This document shows, piece after piece, positions 42,156 to 51,090 of a DNA stretch of 64,000 nucleotides. The notes under the pieces are model-generated. The model was not told the origin of the DNA. It was given only the letters and a program-made list of their open reading frames with translations, and made no database searches. Source of the stretch: Candidatus Pacearchaeota archaeon (GTDB lineage Archaea > Nanoarchaeota > Nanoarchaeia > Pacearchaeales > GW2011-AR1); the NCBI GenBank assembly GCA_023228065.1, contig JALOBX010000001.1:62001-126000 (forward strand), in the 5' to 3' direction. Every line of letters begins with the position of its first letter. Within the stretch, counting starts at the first letter, position 1. Made by a program: the position numbers and the translations under genes.

Positions 42156-42569
42156 ATGACAAAAAACATTCAAGATAAAGTAAATTATTGGGAAGAATTA
42201 ACCGAAGAAGAAAAAAAAGCAATTCATCATCAAGAAGACATTCCAATAATTTCAATCATAAAAGGAATTCCTGCAGAAGAAAAAAAAGAAATTTATAATC
42301 ATATAGACCACAAAGATTCTTCTTTTCATCATTATATGCAAGAACAAACAAAATGGGTAAAGGATTTAATTTTTTATATGAGCCAAAAATATGACCGAGA
42401 TATGTCGAATAGTCCTGAACTTGCTGAAGAAATTATGAATAATCTTTGTTATAGATTCAGACTTTATTTTGCTGCAAAATATATAAAGGAAATTAAAATT
42501 CGCGATAAAAATAAAAAGGCTATTGAGTTTGTTAAACTGGCTAAAAGATGTAGTAATTGTTATAATTAA
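42156..42569 (+). CDS. Unknown His/Glu-rich protein (137 aa)
   Basis: Starts MTKNIQDKVNYWEELTEEEK; contains AIHHQEDIPIISIIKGIPAE, HIDHKDSSFHHYMQEQTKWV and a C-terminal Cys pair (RCSNCYN). Mostly helical, cytosolic. The many His could bind metal. The AT-rich 95-bp region upstream contains TATTGAAAATAT twice (around 42069 and 42108). Possibly paired with the next gene. No family recognised. Confidence 0.6.
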   Translation: MTKNIQDKVNYWEELTEEEKKAIHHQEDIPIISIIKGIPAEEKKEIYNHIDHKDSSFHHYMQEQTKWVKDLIFYMSQKYDRDMSNSPELAEEIMNNLCYRFRLYFAAKYIKEIKIRDKNKKAIEFVKLAKRCSNCYN

Positions 42570-42610
42570 AAAATGACAAAATTTAAATAGTTGGTAGAAA
42601 TAAAATAAAA

Positions 42611-42967
42611 ATGCATAAAGAAATATTGGATGATATTCTTAAAGATTCGCCTTGTATGAAAAATGGATTCTGCGATGATAAAGAAGGACACTGGTGCATA
42701 CTTCGTGAAATAATTCTTAATTTTCAAAGTGATGAAATGGCTGAACAATTAAAATTAATGTATGATTATAAATATATGAGATCAAAAAAAGAAGGATATG
42801 ATATTGGAACACAACAAGCATTTCATGAATTTATGGATAGAGGACATGCAAAAAAGTTTCATGAAATTTATCAAGATGGAATGAAGAATGATGAATTATT
42901 TGAGGGAGTTTTTGGATTTAAGAAACAGCATACAGATAAAGATTTACAAAATCATATAAACAATTAA
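42611..42967 (+). CDS. Unknown Cys-motif protein (118 aa)
   Basis: Starts MHKEILDDILKDSPCMKNGF with CDDKEGHWCILREIIL: four Cys spaced C-x4-C-x7-C in an N-terminal metal-binding-like knot, followed by helical DYKYMRSKKEGYDIGTQQAF and HEFMDRGHAKKFHEIYQDGM. It follows the previous gene by 41 nt in the same direction. No function assigned. Confidence 0.6.
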   Translation: MHKEILDDILKDSPCMKNGFCDDKEGHWCILREIILNFQSDEMAEQLKLMYDYKYMRSKKEGYDIGTQQAFHEFMDRGHAKKFHEIYQDGMKNDELFEGVFGFKKQHTDKDLQNHINN

Positions 42968-42972
42968 AAAAT

Positions 42973-45153
42973 TTATTTTTTCTTTTTCTTGAATATGTTC
43001 TTTAATGTAAAATAGATTGTGAATAATATTGCGATGCTGATTCCTGCAATTATCATTGTATAAATTACAAGAGAGAATGGAGCAGTTGCTGTGCATTTTC
43101 CATTATTGCATCTAACAGGACAAGTTTCTGTAACAAGCCATGTTGAATTTCCTAAGCATAATTGGACATTATCTTCAAAACATCTTAGATTTCCAGGAGT
43201 ACATTCATAAGTTCCCAAGAAGATTACAAATGTTGAAAATCCAGGAGAATATGCAGAGAAATAAGAATAATCTTCATCTTCATCCAAGAATTTTGTCTCG
43301 AGCAAATCCCATTTTGTTGTATCATCTTTATTTCTATAAAGTCTTACATCTTCTTTTGTTCTGTTCTTTTCCTGCATCCATGTCTTGTTAACTTTAAATT
43401 TAATTGTTGCATTTTTTATATTCGTGTCATTTAATTTTTTTGTTTTTACTCTGAATGAACTATAAGAATCCCCTGACTTCCCTATTGCAGAAGAAGAAGG
43501 AGAAGAAGCAGAACTAAATATAACTGAGGCTCCTGTTACTGTTTCAGTTGTTGCAATTATCACTGCTGTTACATCTACATCAGGATTATCTATTCCTATT
43601 TCAACAGGAGTTTCTGGTGTAATCTCAGAGATTGTTTCAGTAGCAATTGGTGTTGTAGTATCTGCTCCACTCCCCCATTCATCATCGCAATATTGAGATT
43701 CTGTTCTTGTTATAGCGTCACATGAAATATTTAATGCTACACAAAATTCTTCTCTTGGTAAACTAGTTAATGTAGTCGCATTTATTTGGGTGCAACTTCT
43801 TGTTTGAATATTATTGCTACATGTCCCCCAATCACTACAAGTCCATACTTCAGTATTAGATGTAAAAACATTTGTAAAAGCATGCATACCTCCACCCCTT
43901 CCAAGATAAACTACTGCTTCTCCTAGTAATGTATCATTAACAATTGTTGGCGGATATATAGAATCAAATTCTCCATTACCTAAATAATTCCAAATCTGTA
44001 TTCCGGTTGTTGCATTTACTGCATAAAAATGATTATCTCCACTTCCAAAAAATAAAACATCTTTAACAATTGAAGAAGGATAAATATAATCTGCTGCTTG
44101 TCCTGTTGCATGAATTGTGTTATTCCAAATATAATTTCCATTTGTTGCATTTAAGGCAAATAAAACATTGCCTCCTGCAGCGAATTTAATAGGAATATAA
44201 ACTCTATTATGTGCAACTGATGGAGAATAGAGAACATCTGATTGTGTTAAATTATATGTTATATTCACAACCCAAATTTCAGCAGCAACCCCAACTCCTG
44301 TATTTGCAGGACTTGTGACATTTAATGCATATACTTTATTACTAAATCCTGCGACACCATCAAATAAACTCACAACATAAATTATCCCATTTGCAATTGC
44401 AGGAGTATAATAAACATCTCCTTGTGTTTCATAAAATGGATCTTCAGAATCAATCACGACTCCAGTTGTAGCATTAGATCTATAAATTATATCGCTTGCT
44501 GTTCCATAAAAAACCATATCATTTGTAATTGTTGGAGCAGTAGTTATCATTCCTGTTGTTCTATTCCAGGAATGTTCTCCTGTAGTGGAATTCAAAGCCA
44601 TTAAAGCTCCAGTATCTCCACTATACCCTCCAAAAATTACCCTATTATTATAAACAACGACAGGAGAGGTTGCTTCATTAGAATAATTCCAAATCCAACT
44701 TCCATTTGTTGCGTTCAACGCAATAACTTGCTTGGGGGTTGGAGCCCCAAAATATACAATTCCATCCGCAATTGCTATTGAACCAGAAGATTCTGGAGTC
44801 CCTCCATGTTTAAATATATATCTCCAAATTAAATTTCCATTTGTTGAATTTACTGCATGTAATGTATTATTTCCTCCAAAATAAATTATATTATTTGATA
44901 TTGCAGATGAAGCTTCTGTTCCAGATTCATTGGAAAGCCAAAGTAAATTAAAATGAGTCATATTTAATGAACCTGGATAATATCCTGTATGATTTAAATT
45001 TCTACCAACCACAAGCCACTCTCTTAATGAGGAGGAATCAGAATTAACAAGAGCAACTGAAAAATAAATTGAAAAAATAAAAAATATAGATAGAATTAAG
45101 ACAAATAAAAATACAAAATATTTTTTTTTATTTACCTCTTTTTTCTTTTCCAT
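42973..45153 (-). CDS. Surface beta-propeller glycoprotein with TSP1-like and PGF-pre-PGF domains
   Basis: 726 residues. N-terminal export helix (FVFLFVLILSIFFIFSIYFS); eight or so PQQ-type propeller repeats (ALNATNGSWIWNYSN and variants); a thrombospondin-1-like motif (VWTCSDWGTCSNNIQTRSC); a PGF-pre-PGF domain (KKLNDTNIKNATIKFKV, VRLYRNKDDTTKWDLL, YSPGFSTFVIF); then a membrane helix and Lys-rich tail. Many NxS/T sequons suggest heavy N-glycosylation. It is likely part of the cell surface. It is divergent from the next surface gene. Confidence 0.82.
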   Translation of the reverse strand: MEKKKEVNKKKYFVFLFVLILSIFFIFSIYFSVALVNSDSSSLREWLVVGRNLNHTGYYPGSLNMTHFNLLWLSNESGTEASSAISNNIIYFGGNNTLHAVNSTNGNLIWRYIFKHGGTPESSGSIAIADGIVYFGAPTPKQVIALNATNGSWIWNYSNEATSPVVVYNNRVIFGGYSGDTGALMALNSTTGEHSWNRTTGMITTAPTITNDMVFYGTASDIIYRSNATTGVVIDSEDPFYETQGDVYYTPAIANGIIYVVSLFDGVAGFSNKVYALNVTSPANTGVGVAAEIWVVNITYNLTQSDVLYSPSVAHNRVYIPIKFAAGGNVLFALNATNGNYIWNNTIHATGQAADYIYPSSIVKDVLFFGSGDNHFYAVNATTGIQIWNYLGNGEFDSIYPPTIVNDTLLGEAVVYLGRGGGMHAFTNVFTSNTEVWTCSDWGTCSNNIQTRSCTQINATTLTSLPREEFCVALNISCDAITRTESQYCDDEWGSGADTTTPIATETISEITPETPVEIGIDNPDVDVTAVIIATTETVTGASVIFSSASSPSSSAIGKSGDSYSSFRVKTKKLNDTNIKNATIKFKVNKTWMQEKNRTKEDVRLYRNKDDTTKWDLLETKFLDEDEDYSYFSAYSPGFSTFVIFLGTYECTPGNLRCFEDNVQLCLGNSTWLVTETCPVRCNNGKCTATAPFSLVIYTMIIAGISIAILFTIYFTLKNIFKKKKK

Positions 45154-45244
45154 AAGCTAGTTATAAATTATTAGATATTTAAAGTTATTTTTTTATAAAT
45201 CGTAATATTTAAATATACTTTTCTTTTTATAAAATAAGAAGAAA

Positions 45245-46384
45245 ATGAAAAAGAGGCAATTTGTTCATAGTTTTGTTTTATTACTAGTTCTATTTGCAGC
45301 AATAGGAATTATATTTTTATCTTCTAATTTAAAATTTACTGGAATGGTTGTTGAATTTAATGAGTATGAAAATAAGACAAGCTGTGAAGGTGCAGGATAT
45401 AATTGGGAAGACATAACTGAAGAGAATTGTACTACTACACCTATTTGTACAAATAATCCTATTGATTGTGAACCTTGTTTGGAATATGAAGATTTAAATG
45501 GAACTCAAGGAGATTGTATTCTTTGGACTTCTTGTCTTAATGAAACTTGTACTGATGAGGAAACTTGTGAAGATATTATAATTGGCGGACAATGTACTGG
45601 AGAGGTTTGTGATTCTAATAATTTAGATTTATGTTTAGATGAAACTACTTGTACTAATTCAACTGGCTATTGGTATGATTCTGATTCTGATGGAACTTCT
45701 ACTTGTAATGATGAAGAACAATGTGTTCCTGCAACATGTGAATCTCTTGATTATGAATGTGGTAGTATTGGTGATGGTTGTGAATCCACATTAGATTGTG
45801 GAAGTTGTGATTCTGGATATACTTGTGAAACTGGAGTTTGTGAAGCTGAAGAAACTAGCTCTTCAACTAGCAGTAGTGGTGGAGAAGAAAATGATAACGC
45901 AGAAATTCCTTCTACTACAATTATAAGTTCAAATACTGTCAGAACTCCTTCTTGTGTTCCAGACTGGCAATGTGGAGATTGGCAAGAATGTATAGATGGA
46001 AATCAAGTTAGAGCTTGTACTGATGCTAATACATGTAATTCTGCAGAAGGACTTCCAGAAACATCACAATCTTGTGTTGTGGAAATAAAAGAAACCTGTT
46101 TTGATGAAATAAAAAATCAAGATGAAACTGGTATAGATTGTGGCGGTTCTTGTGAGAAAAAATGCAGTTTCTTTACAATTGTTGGTAGTGCAGTAAGCGG
46201 ACCAATTGATGCTGGAAAGACCTTTGTATTACAAGGAATGTTTGGTAATGTGACAAAGACAATTATTTCAATATCAAGTTTAGTCTTCATTGCTGGCGGT
46301 GCTTTTGCTGGCTGGTTCTTTTTAATAAGGAAGAAAAAAGGAATAAAGAAATTAGATAAGATAATTGATAATTTAGACAAATAA
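45245..46384 (+). CDS. Cys-rich surface protein with two anchors
   Basis: 379 residues: export helix (FVLLLVLFAAIGIIFLSSNL), a region with more than 40 Cys (CEGAGYNWEDITEENC, CTDEETCEDI), a TSP1-like motif (CVPDWQCGDWQECIDGNQVR), the repeat-unit CFDEIKNQDETGIDCGGSC, then a C-terminal membrane helix and basic tail. It shares the TSP1-like module with the divergent gene at 42973, suggesting both belong to the same surface layer or adhesion complex. Confidence 0.78.
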   Translation: MKKRQFVHSFVLLLVLFAAIGIIFLSSNLKFTGMVVEFNEYENKTSCEGAGYNWEDITEENCTTTPICTNNPIDCEPCLEYEDLNGTQGDCILWTSCLNETCTDEETCEDIIIGGQCTGEVCDSNNLDLCLDETTCTNSTGYWYDSDSDGTSTCNDEEQCVPATCESLDYECGSIGDGCESTLDCGSCDSGYTCETGVCEAEETSSSTSSSGGEENDNAEIPSTTIISSNTVRTPSCVPDWQCGDWQECIDGNQVRACTDANTCNSAEGLPETSQSCVVEIKETCFDEIKNQDETGIDCGGSCEKKCSFFTIVGSAVSGPIDAGKTFVLQGMFGNVTKTIISISSLVFIAGGAFAGWFFLIRKKKGIKKLDKIIDNLDK

Positions 46385-46451
46385 ATCATTCTAATAAAAC
46401 CATCTAAAATAGAACCCAAAGATTTTAAAGTGATTTTTTCCTTCTCTTGCT

Positions 46452-47117
46452 ATGAAGATTGGAGAGCTTGATTTGGGATGGTTGGGACATTCTGGGTTTA
46501 GGATAAAGAACCATAAAGTTATCTATATTGATCCATATAATATAAAAGAAACTTCTGAAAAAGCAGATATAATCCTTATTACTCACAGCCATTATGACCA
46601 CTGCAGTGTTGCCGATATTAAAAATATTATAAAAGATGGAACAAAAATTGTCCTTACTGCAGATTCACAGAGCAAGATAACGAGATTTGGTACTCCTATT
46701 GATATTCAAATATTAGAACCGAATAAAGAATTAAATCTTGGAGAAATTAAAATCTCTGCTGTTTCTGCTTATAATATAGATAAACCATTTCATTCTGTAA
46801 ACGAAGGCTGGGTTGGGTATATAGTTAAAATGAATGATGTCATAATTTATCATGCAGGAGATACTGATCTTATTCCAGAAATGCAGAAATTAACCGGATA
46901 TAAACAACCCGATAAAAAATTTATTGCTTTGCTTCCTATTGGGGGGAGATTTACAATGAATTCAGAAGAAGCTGCAGAAGCAGCAAAATTAATCAAGCCT
47001 TCATTAGCAATACCGATGCACTATGGGAGCATAATTGGAGATAAGAGTGATGCAGAGGAATTTGTAAGATTGTGCAAGGAAACTGGTGTTGATGCAGTGA
47101 TTTTGGAAAAGGAGTAA
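46452..47117 (+). CDS. UPF0173-type metallo-beta-lactamase-fold hydrolase
   Basis: 221 residues. Motifs: WLGHSGFRI, ILITHSHYDHCS (HxHxDH), IYHAGDTDLIPEM (metal Asp), and PMHYGSIIGD. Matches the UlaG/YtkL-like MBL hydrolases of unknown substrate. It starts 68 nt after the previous gene and ends two bases before taw3, so may be co-transcribed with it. Confidence 0.88.
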   Translation: MKIGELDLGWLGHSGFRIKNHKVIYIDPYNIKETSEKADIILITHSHYDHCSVADIKNIIKDGTKIVLTADSQSKITRFGTPIDIQILEPNKELNLGEIKISAVSAYNIDKPFHSVNEGWVGYIVKMNDVIIYHAGDTDLIPEMQKLTGYKQPDKKFIALLPIGGRFTMNSEEAAEAAKLIKPSLAIPMHYGSIIGDKSDAEEFVRLCKETGVDAVILEKE

Positions 47118-47119
47118 AG

Positions 47120-47680
47120 ATGGACAAATTCTTAAAACGCAAACAAGATGTTCTTTCAAAATTAGACAAATCTTCAGTTGGAAAATGGGATGAAAAAATT
47201 TCTAAACTTTGTGATAAGATAAATTATTTAAAAGATTATTATACAACTTCTTCCTGTTCAGGAAGAATTATATTAATGATAGATCAGGAGAAGAAAGGAA
47301 AAGATTTGTTTGTTTTTGTTTCTCATGATAAAGTTTCTTTTGAAAAATTGAAAAGTGAATTAAACAAAATATTAAAGACAAATAAAAAAATAAAATTCAA
47401 ATTTGAGTCCTGTATTTTGCATATTGCCTGCAAGACTCTGGAAGATGCAGAAAAAATTTATGAAAAGGGGAAACTTGCTGGGTGGAAAAAATCTGGAATT
47501 ATTGGATTAAGAAATGGATTTATGGTTGAGTTGAATAGTTCGGAGAAATTAGAATTTCCTATAATTCAAAATAAAAAAATTTTGGTTGATGATAATTTCT
47601 TAAATATTATTCTTAAAGAAGCGAATGAAAAAATGGAAAAAACTTGGATGAAGATTGAGAAACTAAATAGTTTTTTATAA
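47120..47680 (+). CDS. taw3: tRNA wybutosine-pathway methyltransferase Taw3 (TYW3 family)
   Basis: 186 residues. Conserved FLKRKQDVLSKLDKSSVGKW, YYTTSSCSGRIILM (the SSCSGR signature), VSHDKVSFEKLKSELNKIL, ILHIACKTLEDAEKIYEKGK and KSGIIGLRNGFMVEL. TYW3 proteins N4-methylate the wybutosine precursor at position 37 of tRNA-Phe. No other wyosine genes are in the window. Confidence 0.92.
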   Translation: MDKFLKRKQDVLSKLDKSSVGKWDEKISKLCDKINYLKDYYTTSSCSGRIILMIDQEKKGKDLFVFVSHDKVSFEKLKSELNKILKTNKKIKFKFESCILHIACKTLEDAEKIYEKGKLAGWKKSGIIGLRNGFMVELNSSEKLEFPIIQNKKILVDDNFLNIILKEANEKMEKTWMKIEKLNSFL

Positions 47681-47715
47681 TTAAATTTATATAATTATAA
47701 TCTTTTATGATTTAA

Positions 47716-48144
47716 ATGATAAATAATCATGTAGAATCTCCAGATGCTCTGTGTCTTTTTCTTGAGAAAAATTCTATTCATTTATTTTATCTTCGTGAAA
47801 ATATTTCAGATCATTTTGATATTATTGCTCTTGCTCCATTTAAAATAAAAAAAGAAATTCTGGACCATTCTGACTTAGAAAGATTAGCTTCATGTTTGGT
47901 CCAATATAATGACACTTTTAAAATTGATTTTCCTTATTCTATAATTAATGGAGCTCCAGAACTTTTAAAAGATATTTTTTATTTAGTTCAAGAAAAAGGA
48001 AAAAACTTGGGGGTTAAAGAATTTAAGGAATTAAGTTCTGAGGATTTTATCTTTCTTGAAAAGGAGCTTGATGAAATTTACACAACAAGATTCTTGAATT
48101 CTGTAGATTCTTTAGTGTTAAAGCATGGCGGGAATATAAAATAA
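47716..48144 (+). CDS. Unknown protein (142 aa)
   Basis: Starts MINNHVESPDALCLFLEKNS; contains IHLFYLRENISDHFDIIALA and ILDHSDLERLASCLVQYND, then ELSSEDFIFLEKELDEIYTT. Looks soluble and mixed alpha/beta. A TATA-like TTTATATAATTATAATC precedes the ATG by about 30 nt. No family recognised. Confidence 0.65.
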   Translation: MINNHVESPDALCLFLEKNSIHLFYLRENISDHFDIIALAPFKIKKEILDHSDLERLASCLVQYNDTFKIDFPYSIINGAPELLKDIFYLVQEKGKNLGVKEFKELSSEDFIFLEKELDEIYTTRFLNSVDSLVLKHGGNIK

Positions 48145-48163
48145 CCTTTTGGTATTAAAATTT

Positions 48164-48640
48164 TTAATTTGTGGAGTATACCTGAACCAATTCAGGAATT
48201 TTATTATATAAAATTTCACAATTATCACAACTTTCTACATAACATAAGGAGGTATATTCTTTATTAATATCTGTTGGAACATTTTTTGTTATTAATTCAT
48301 ATTGTTTGTATGAATTCGAAGCTAAATTTCCAAAAGAATCTGTAGCTTTTGCAATTAGTTTTTCTGTGTCTAACTCAAAGCTTTTACAAGTAACTTTTAT
48401 ATTCTTTGCTTCTTCATTTCCATAATTATATATATTAAAGGTATAAAACATTTCTGTGTTATTATACAAATTTTCATTCCAACTGAATAATTCAGAATTA
48501 AGAATCGCTTTTTCTTCAGATTCGGTATAATTACTTATCTTTGTAAAATATAACACTCCCAAGATGATTGTAATAATTAATAAAATCCCAGAAATAATTT
48601 TATAGGTATTACTTTTTGATACCATTGCTTTATTATGCAA
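48164..48640 (-). CDS. Membrane-anchored extracellular protein (158 aa)
   Basis: One N-terminal helix (IISGILLIITIILGVLYFTK) then a beta-rich domain with MFYTFNIYNYGNEEAKNIKV and a Cys pair (CYVESCDNCEILY). The NYGNEEAKNIKVTC pattern resembles CARDB/immunoglobulin-like extracellular modules. Function unknown. It is convergent with the previous gene. Confidence 0.65.
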   Translation of the reverse strand: MHNKAMVSKSNTYKIISGILLIITIILGVLYFTKISNYTESEEKAILNSELFSWNENLYNNTEMFYTFNIYNYGNEEAKNIKVTCKSFELDTEKLIAKATDSFGNLASNSYKQYELITKNVPTDINKEYTSLCYVESCDNCEILYNKIPELVQVYSTN

Positions 48641-48706
48641 CCTTTTTTTATAAATCTATCTAAAATAACCACTCCTCGAGAACGATAAGAATATTTAAAT
48701 AAAAAA

Positions 48707-48771
48707 TGCCTCGCTTTCTTAATATTAATTCAAACATCAAGTAGATTGAATCAGTATTCGTTGACGAGGCA
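48707..48771. repeat. Inverted repeat, possible small structured RNA
   Basis: TGCCTCG (48707-48713) and CGAGGCA (48765-48771) would close a 65-nt fold containing a second stem ATTCAA/TTGAAT. Read on the minus strand the fold is followed by T6 (48701-48706), like a terminator. The plus strand carries a 12-codon ATG ORF inside. Strand and promoter are uncertain: the nearby TATA-like boxes do not sit at the right distance. Confidence 0.4.
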
Positions 48772-48808
48772 CTCTTTCTTTATATAATTAAATGGAAATG
48801 TCTGAAAT

Positions 48809-48891
48809 ATTTAAACATTTCGTTAGAAAAACATGCATTTCCGAATCCTGATTAACAGGATTAACATACAAATGAAAGGAGGAATAAAAAG
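48809..48891 (+). promoter_or_regulatory. ftsZ promoter and structured leader
   Basis: A TATA-like AAATATTTAAAC (48807-48818) would start a leader of about 55 nt. It contains the hairpin AATCCTG-ATTAA-CAGGATT (48844-48862, seven perfect pairs) and a strong Shine-Dalgarno AAAGGAGG (48875-48882) before the ATG at 48892. Unlike most genes here, ftsZ is therefore not leaderless. Confidence 0.55.
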
Positions 48892-49977
48892 ATGGTATTA
48901 GATTTTGCAAAAGAAGCGATTGATAATGCAGGAACTCACAGCATTAACTTTGATGAATTGAAAGCTGGAAAAGCTAACATTAAAGTTGTTGGTGTTGGAG
49001 GAATGGGCTGTAATGCAGTAACATGGCTTTTTAATAAGGGTATTAGCGGAGCTACTGTTTATGCAACAAATACAGATGCACTTCACCTTAGCGTTTCTAA
49101 ATCTGATGAGAAAATTCTTATAGGGAAAGAATTGACAAGAGGATTAGGAGCAGGCGGAAGACCTCAAACAGGAAGAGAAGCTGCAAAAGAAGCTTTGGCT
49201 GAATTGAAAAAAGCAGTCGGAGGAGCAGATATGGTTTTTGTCATTGCCGGAATGGGTGGTGGAACAGGAACAGGAGCTGCACCAGTAATCTCACAAATTG
49301 CTAAAGAATCAGGAGCAGTTGTTATCGGTGTTGTTACTATGCCTTTTGAGGCAGAAAGAGCAAGAATTGATAAAGCTGAATTCGGACTTCAGGAATTGAG
49401 GGAAGTGACTGATACAACAATTGTACTTGACAATAACAGACTAGTTGATATCGCAGGACAATTGCCTATTGAACAGGCATTTGCTGTTGCTAATGAATTA
49501 GTAAGCACTATGGTTAAGGGTATTGTTGAAACAATTACATTACCAAGCTTAATCAATCTTGACTACGCAGATGTTTCATCTATTATGAAAGACGGCGGTG
49601 TTGCTGTTATCGGAATCGGAGAGGCAGATACACAAAACAAAGTTATGGAAGCATGCCAACAAGCACTTACACATCCTCTACTTGACGTGGATTATAAAGG
49701 AGCTACTGGAGCTTTGATACATGTAACTTGTGGACCTGACTTGAAGTTGGAAGAATTCGATTTAATAGGGAGAGTCGTATCTGAAAACTTAAATGCCGAG
49801 GCAAATGTTATTATTGGAGCTAGAATTAGCAAAGAATTCACCGGAAAGGTTAGAGTTATAACAATAATGACTGGAGTTAAATCTCCATATGTTCTTGGTA
49901 AAGATTTAGAAGAACAGAGTTCATCACGTCCTGTTAATAAAGAAATGTCTGACTTGGGAATTGAAGTTTGGCGATAG
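48892..49977 (+). CDS. ftsZ: Cell-division protein FtsZ
   Basis: 361 residues. Tubulin-like GTPase forming the division ring. NIKVVGVGGMGCNAVTWLFN (nucleotide-binding), the G-box GMGGGTGTGAAPVISQIAKE at about residues 119-138, VVTMPFEAERARIDKAEFGL, and LDNNRLVDIAGQLPIEQAFA followed by INLDYADVSSIMKDGGVAVI. C-terminal domain and a short conserved tail (SDLGIEVWR) are intact. Strong Shine-Dalgarno. The start MVLDFAKEAIDNAG matches archaeal FtsZ. Confidence 0.97.
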   Translation: MVLDFAKEAIDNAGTHSINFDELKAGKANIKVVGVGGMGCNAVTWLFNKGISGATVYATNTDALHLSVSKSDEKILIGKELTRGLGAGGRPQTGREAAKEALAELKKAVGGADMVFVIAGMGGGTGTGAAPVISQIAKESGAVVIGVVTMPFEAERARIDKAEFGLQELREVTDTTIVLDNNRLVDIAGQLPIEQAFAVANELVSTMVKGIVETITLPSLINLDYADVSSIMKDGGVAVIGIGEADTQNKVMEACQQALTHPLLDVDYKGATGALIHVTCGPDLKLEEFDLIGRVVSENLNAEANVIIGARISKEFTGKVRVITIMTGVKSPYVLGKDLEEQSSSRPVNKEMSDLGIEVWR

Positions 49978-50071
49978 ATAAATAGGGATTTTTTATTTTT
50001 TATTTTCCCTTTTTATTTTTTAATATTTTTATTACATAATCTTTAAAAATTATCTTTTTTTATTTCAAATT

Positions 50072-50293
50072 ATGGTTAAGAAATTATTTAGATCAAGAGG
50101 TTCATATTGGTATGAATACAGAAGTAGCGATGATGATGAATCGGAACGAATAAGAGTTGTTGAGATTAGTGCTAATTCTATGGAAAAATTATTCGAAATA
50201 AAAAGAGAATATGAAAAGCAATGGAATTGTAATTTGGACCATATTACTAAGTATATTGATTGGTACATTGTTAACTTAATTGGTCTTTCTTGA
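50072..50293 (+). CDS. Unknown small protein (73 aa), island edge
   Basis: Starts MVKKLFRSRGSYWYEYRSSD; acidic DDDESERIRVVEISANSMEK and helical LFEIKREYEKQWNCNLDHIT. Its stop TGA overlaps the next start (ATGA), so the two are translationally coupled. No family recognised. It opens the accessory region after ftsZ. Confidence 0.6.
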   Translation: MVKKLFRSRGSYWYEYRSSDDDESERIRVVEISANSMEKLFEIKREYEKQWNCNLDHITKYIDWYIVNLIGLS

Positions 50294-51090
50294 ATAGATG
50301 GATTTTTAAGTTTAAGTTATCTTTTTTATTTATGGCTTTTATGAGTTGGATTAAAGGGAAAGATAAGGAAATCAATTTTATTAATTCCAAAGGCGAAAAA
50401 GAATGGATACAAGTCTTTTTAACTATTAATTTTGGTAAATTAGAAAGGAAAAGAATTGCTGAAATTGCTGTAGATATATTAGAAATGTTCGTAAATGCTA
50501 AATCTATCTACAATTCTAATGGAGAATATTTAGGTTATGTAAATCCCAAAATAAATCAGAATGCTATTTTAACTTATAATAAAATTACAAAAGAGTTAAG
50601 GTATGATACAATTTCAAAACCATTTTTTCCAGAGATAAAAGAAATTAATGGAAATTCAAAATTGATATTTACACATAAAGGAAAATATTCTCTTCCATCT
50701 CTTTACAAAGATTTATTTATTCTCTGGAATATCTGTGAAGAAATATTAAAATTATATGTTAAAGATAAGGGAACTGCTCCAACATTTAACACAATTTTTA
50801 TTGATAATAAACCTGCAATAGAAAATTTAGAGAAACTTTTGAGATTTAGATATAAAGTTGAAGATAGATTAAATTATGGAGAGAGAAGAAATAAAGAAAT
50901 TACTAAAAAGTGTTTAAGTGCAAATGTAAAAGATTGTTTAAACTCGGTTAAGAAAGAAGAGTTTCATATTAAAAATACAAAATTAGATAAAAATAAATCT
51001 AACGAAGTTAAAAGATGGATTAAAGAGGTTGAGAATCTCTTATCAACAACTCATCTTAATCAATTCCAACCATTTATTATTCTCTTCTAA
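50290..51090 (+). CDS. Unknown protein cut off by the insertion sequence
   Basis: 266 residues, starting MNRWIFKFKLSFLFMAFMSW. It has a soluble helical body (ERKRIAEIAVDILEMFVNAK). The last ~16 residues (STTHLNQFQPFIILF) are read from the antisense of the transposase 3' end, over 48 nt of overlap; the natural C terminus is thus lost. The overlap marks the left boundary of the inserted element near 51040. Confidence 0.6.
   Translation: MNRWIFKFKLSFLFMAFMSWIKGKDKEINFINSKGEKEWIQVFLTINFGKLERKRIAEIAVDILEMFVNAKSIYNSNGEYLGYVNPKINQNAILTYNKITKELRYDTISKPFFPEIKEINGNSKLIFTHKGKYSLPSLYKDLFILWNICEEILKLYVKDKGTAPTFNTIFIDNKPAIENLEKLLRFRYKVEDRLNYGERRNKEITKKCLSANVKDCLNSVKKEEFHIKNTKLDKNKSNEVKRWIKEVENLLSTTHLNQFQPFIILF

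Noticed and set aside
48706..48744. 12-codon ORF upstream of ftsZ as another leader peptide
   Set aside because: The closest TATA is only a few bases before this ATG, so the transcript would begin downstream of it.
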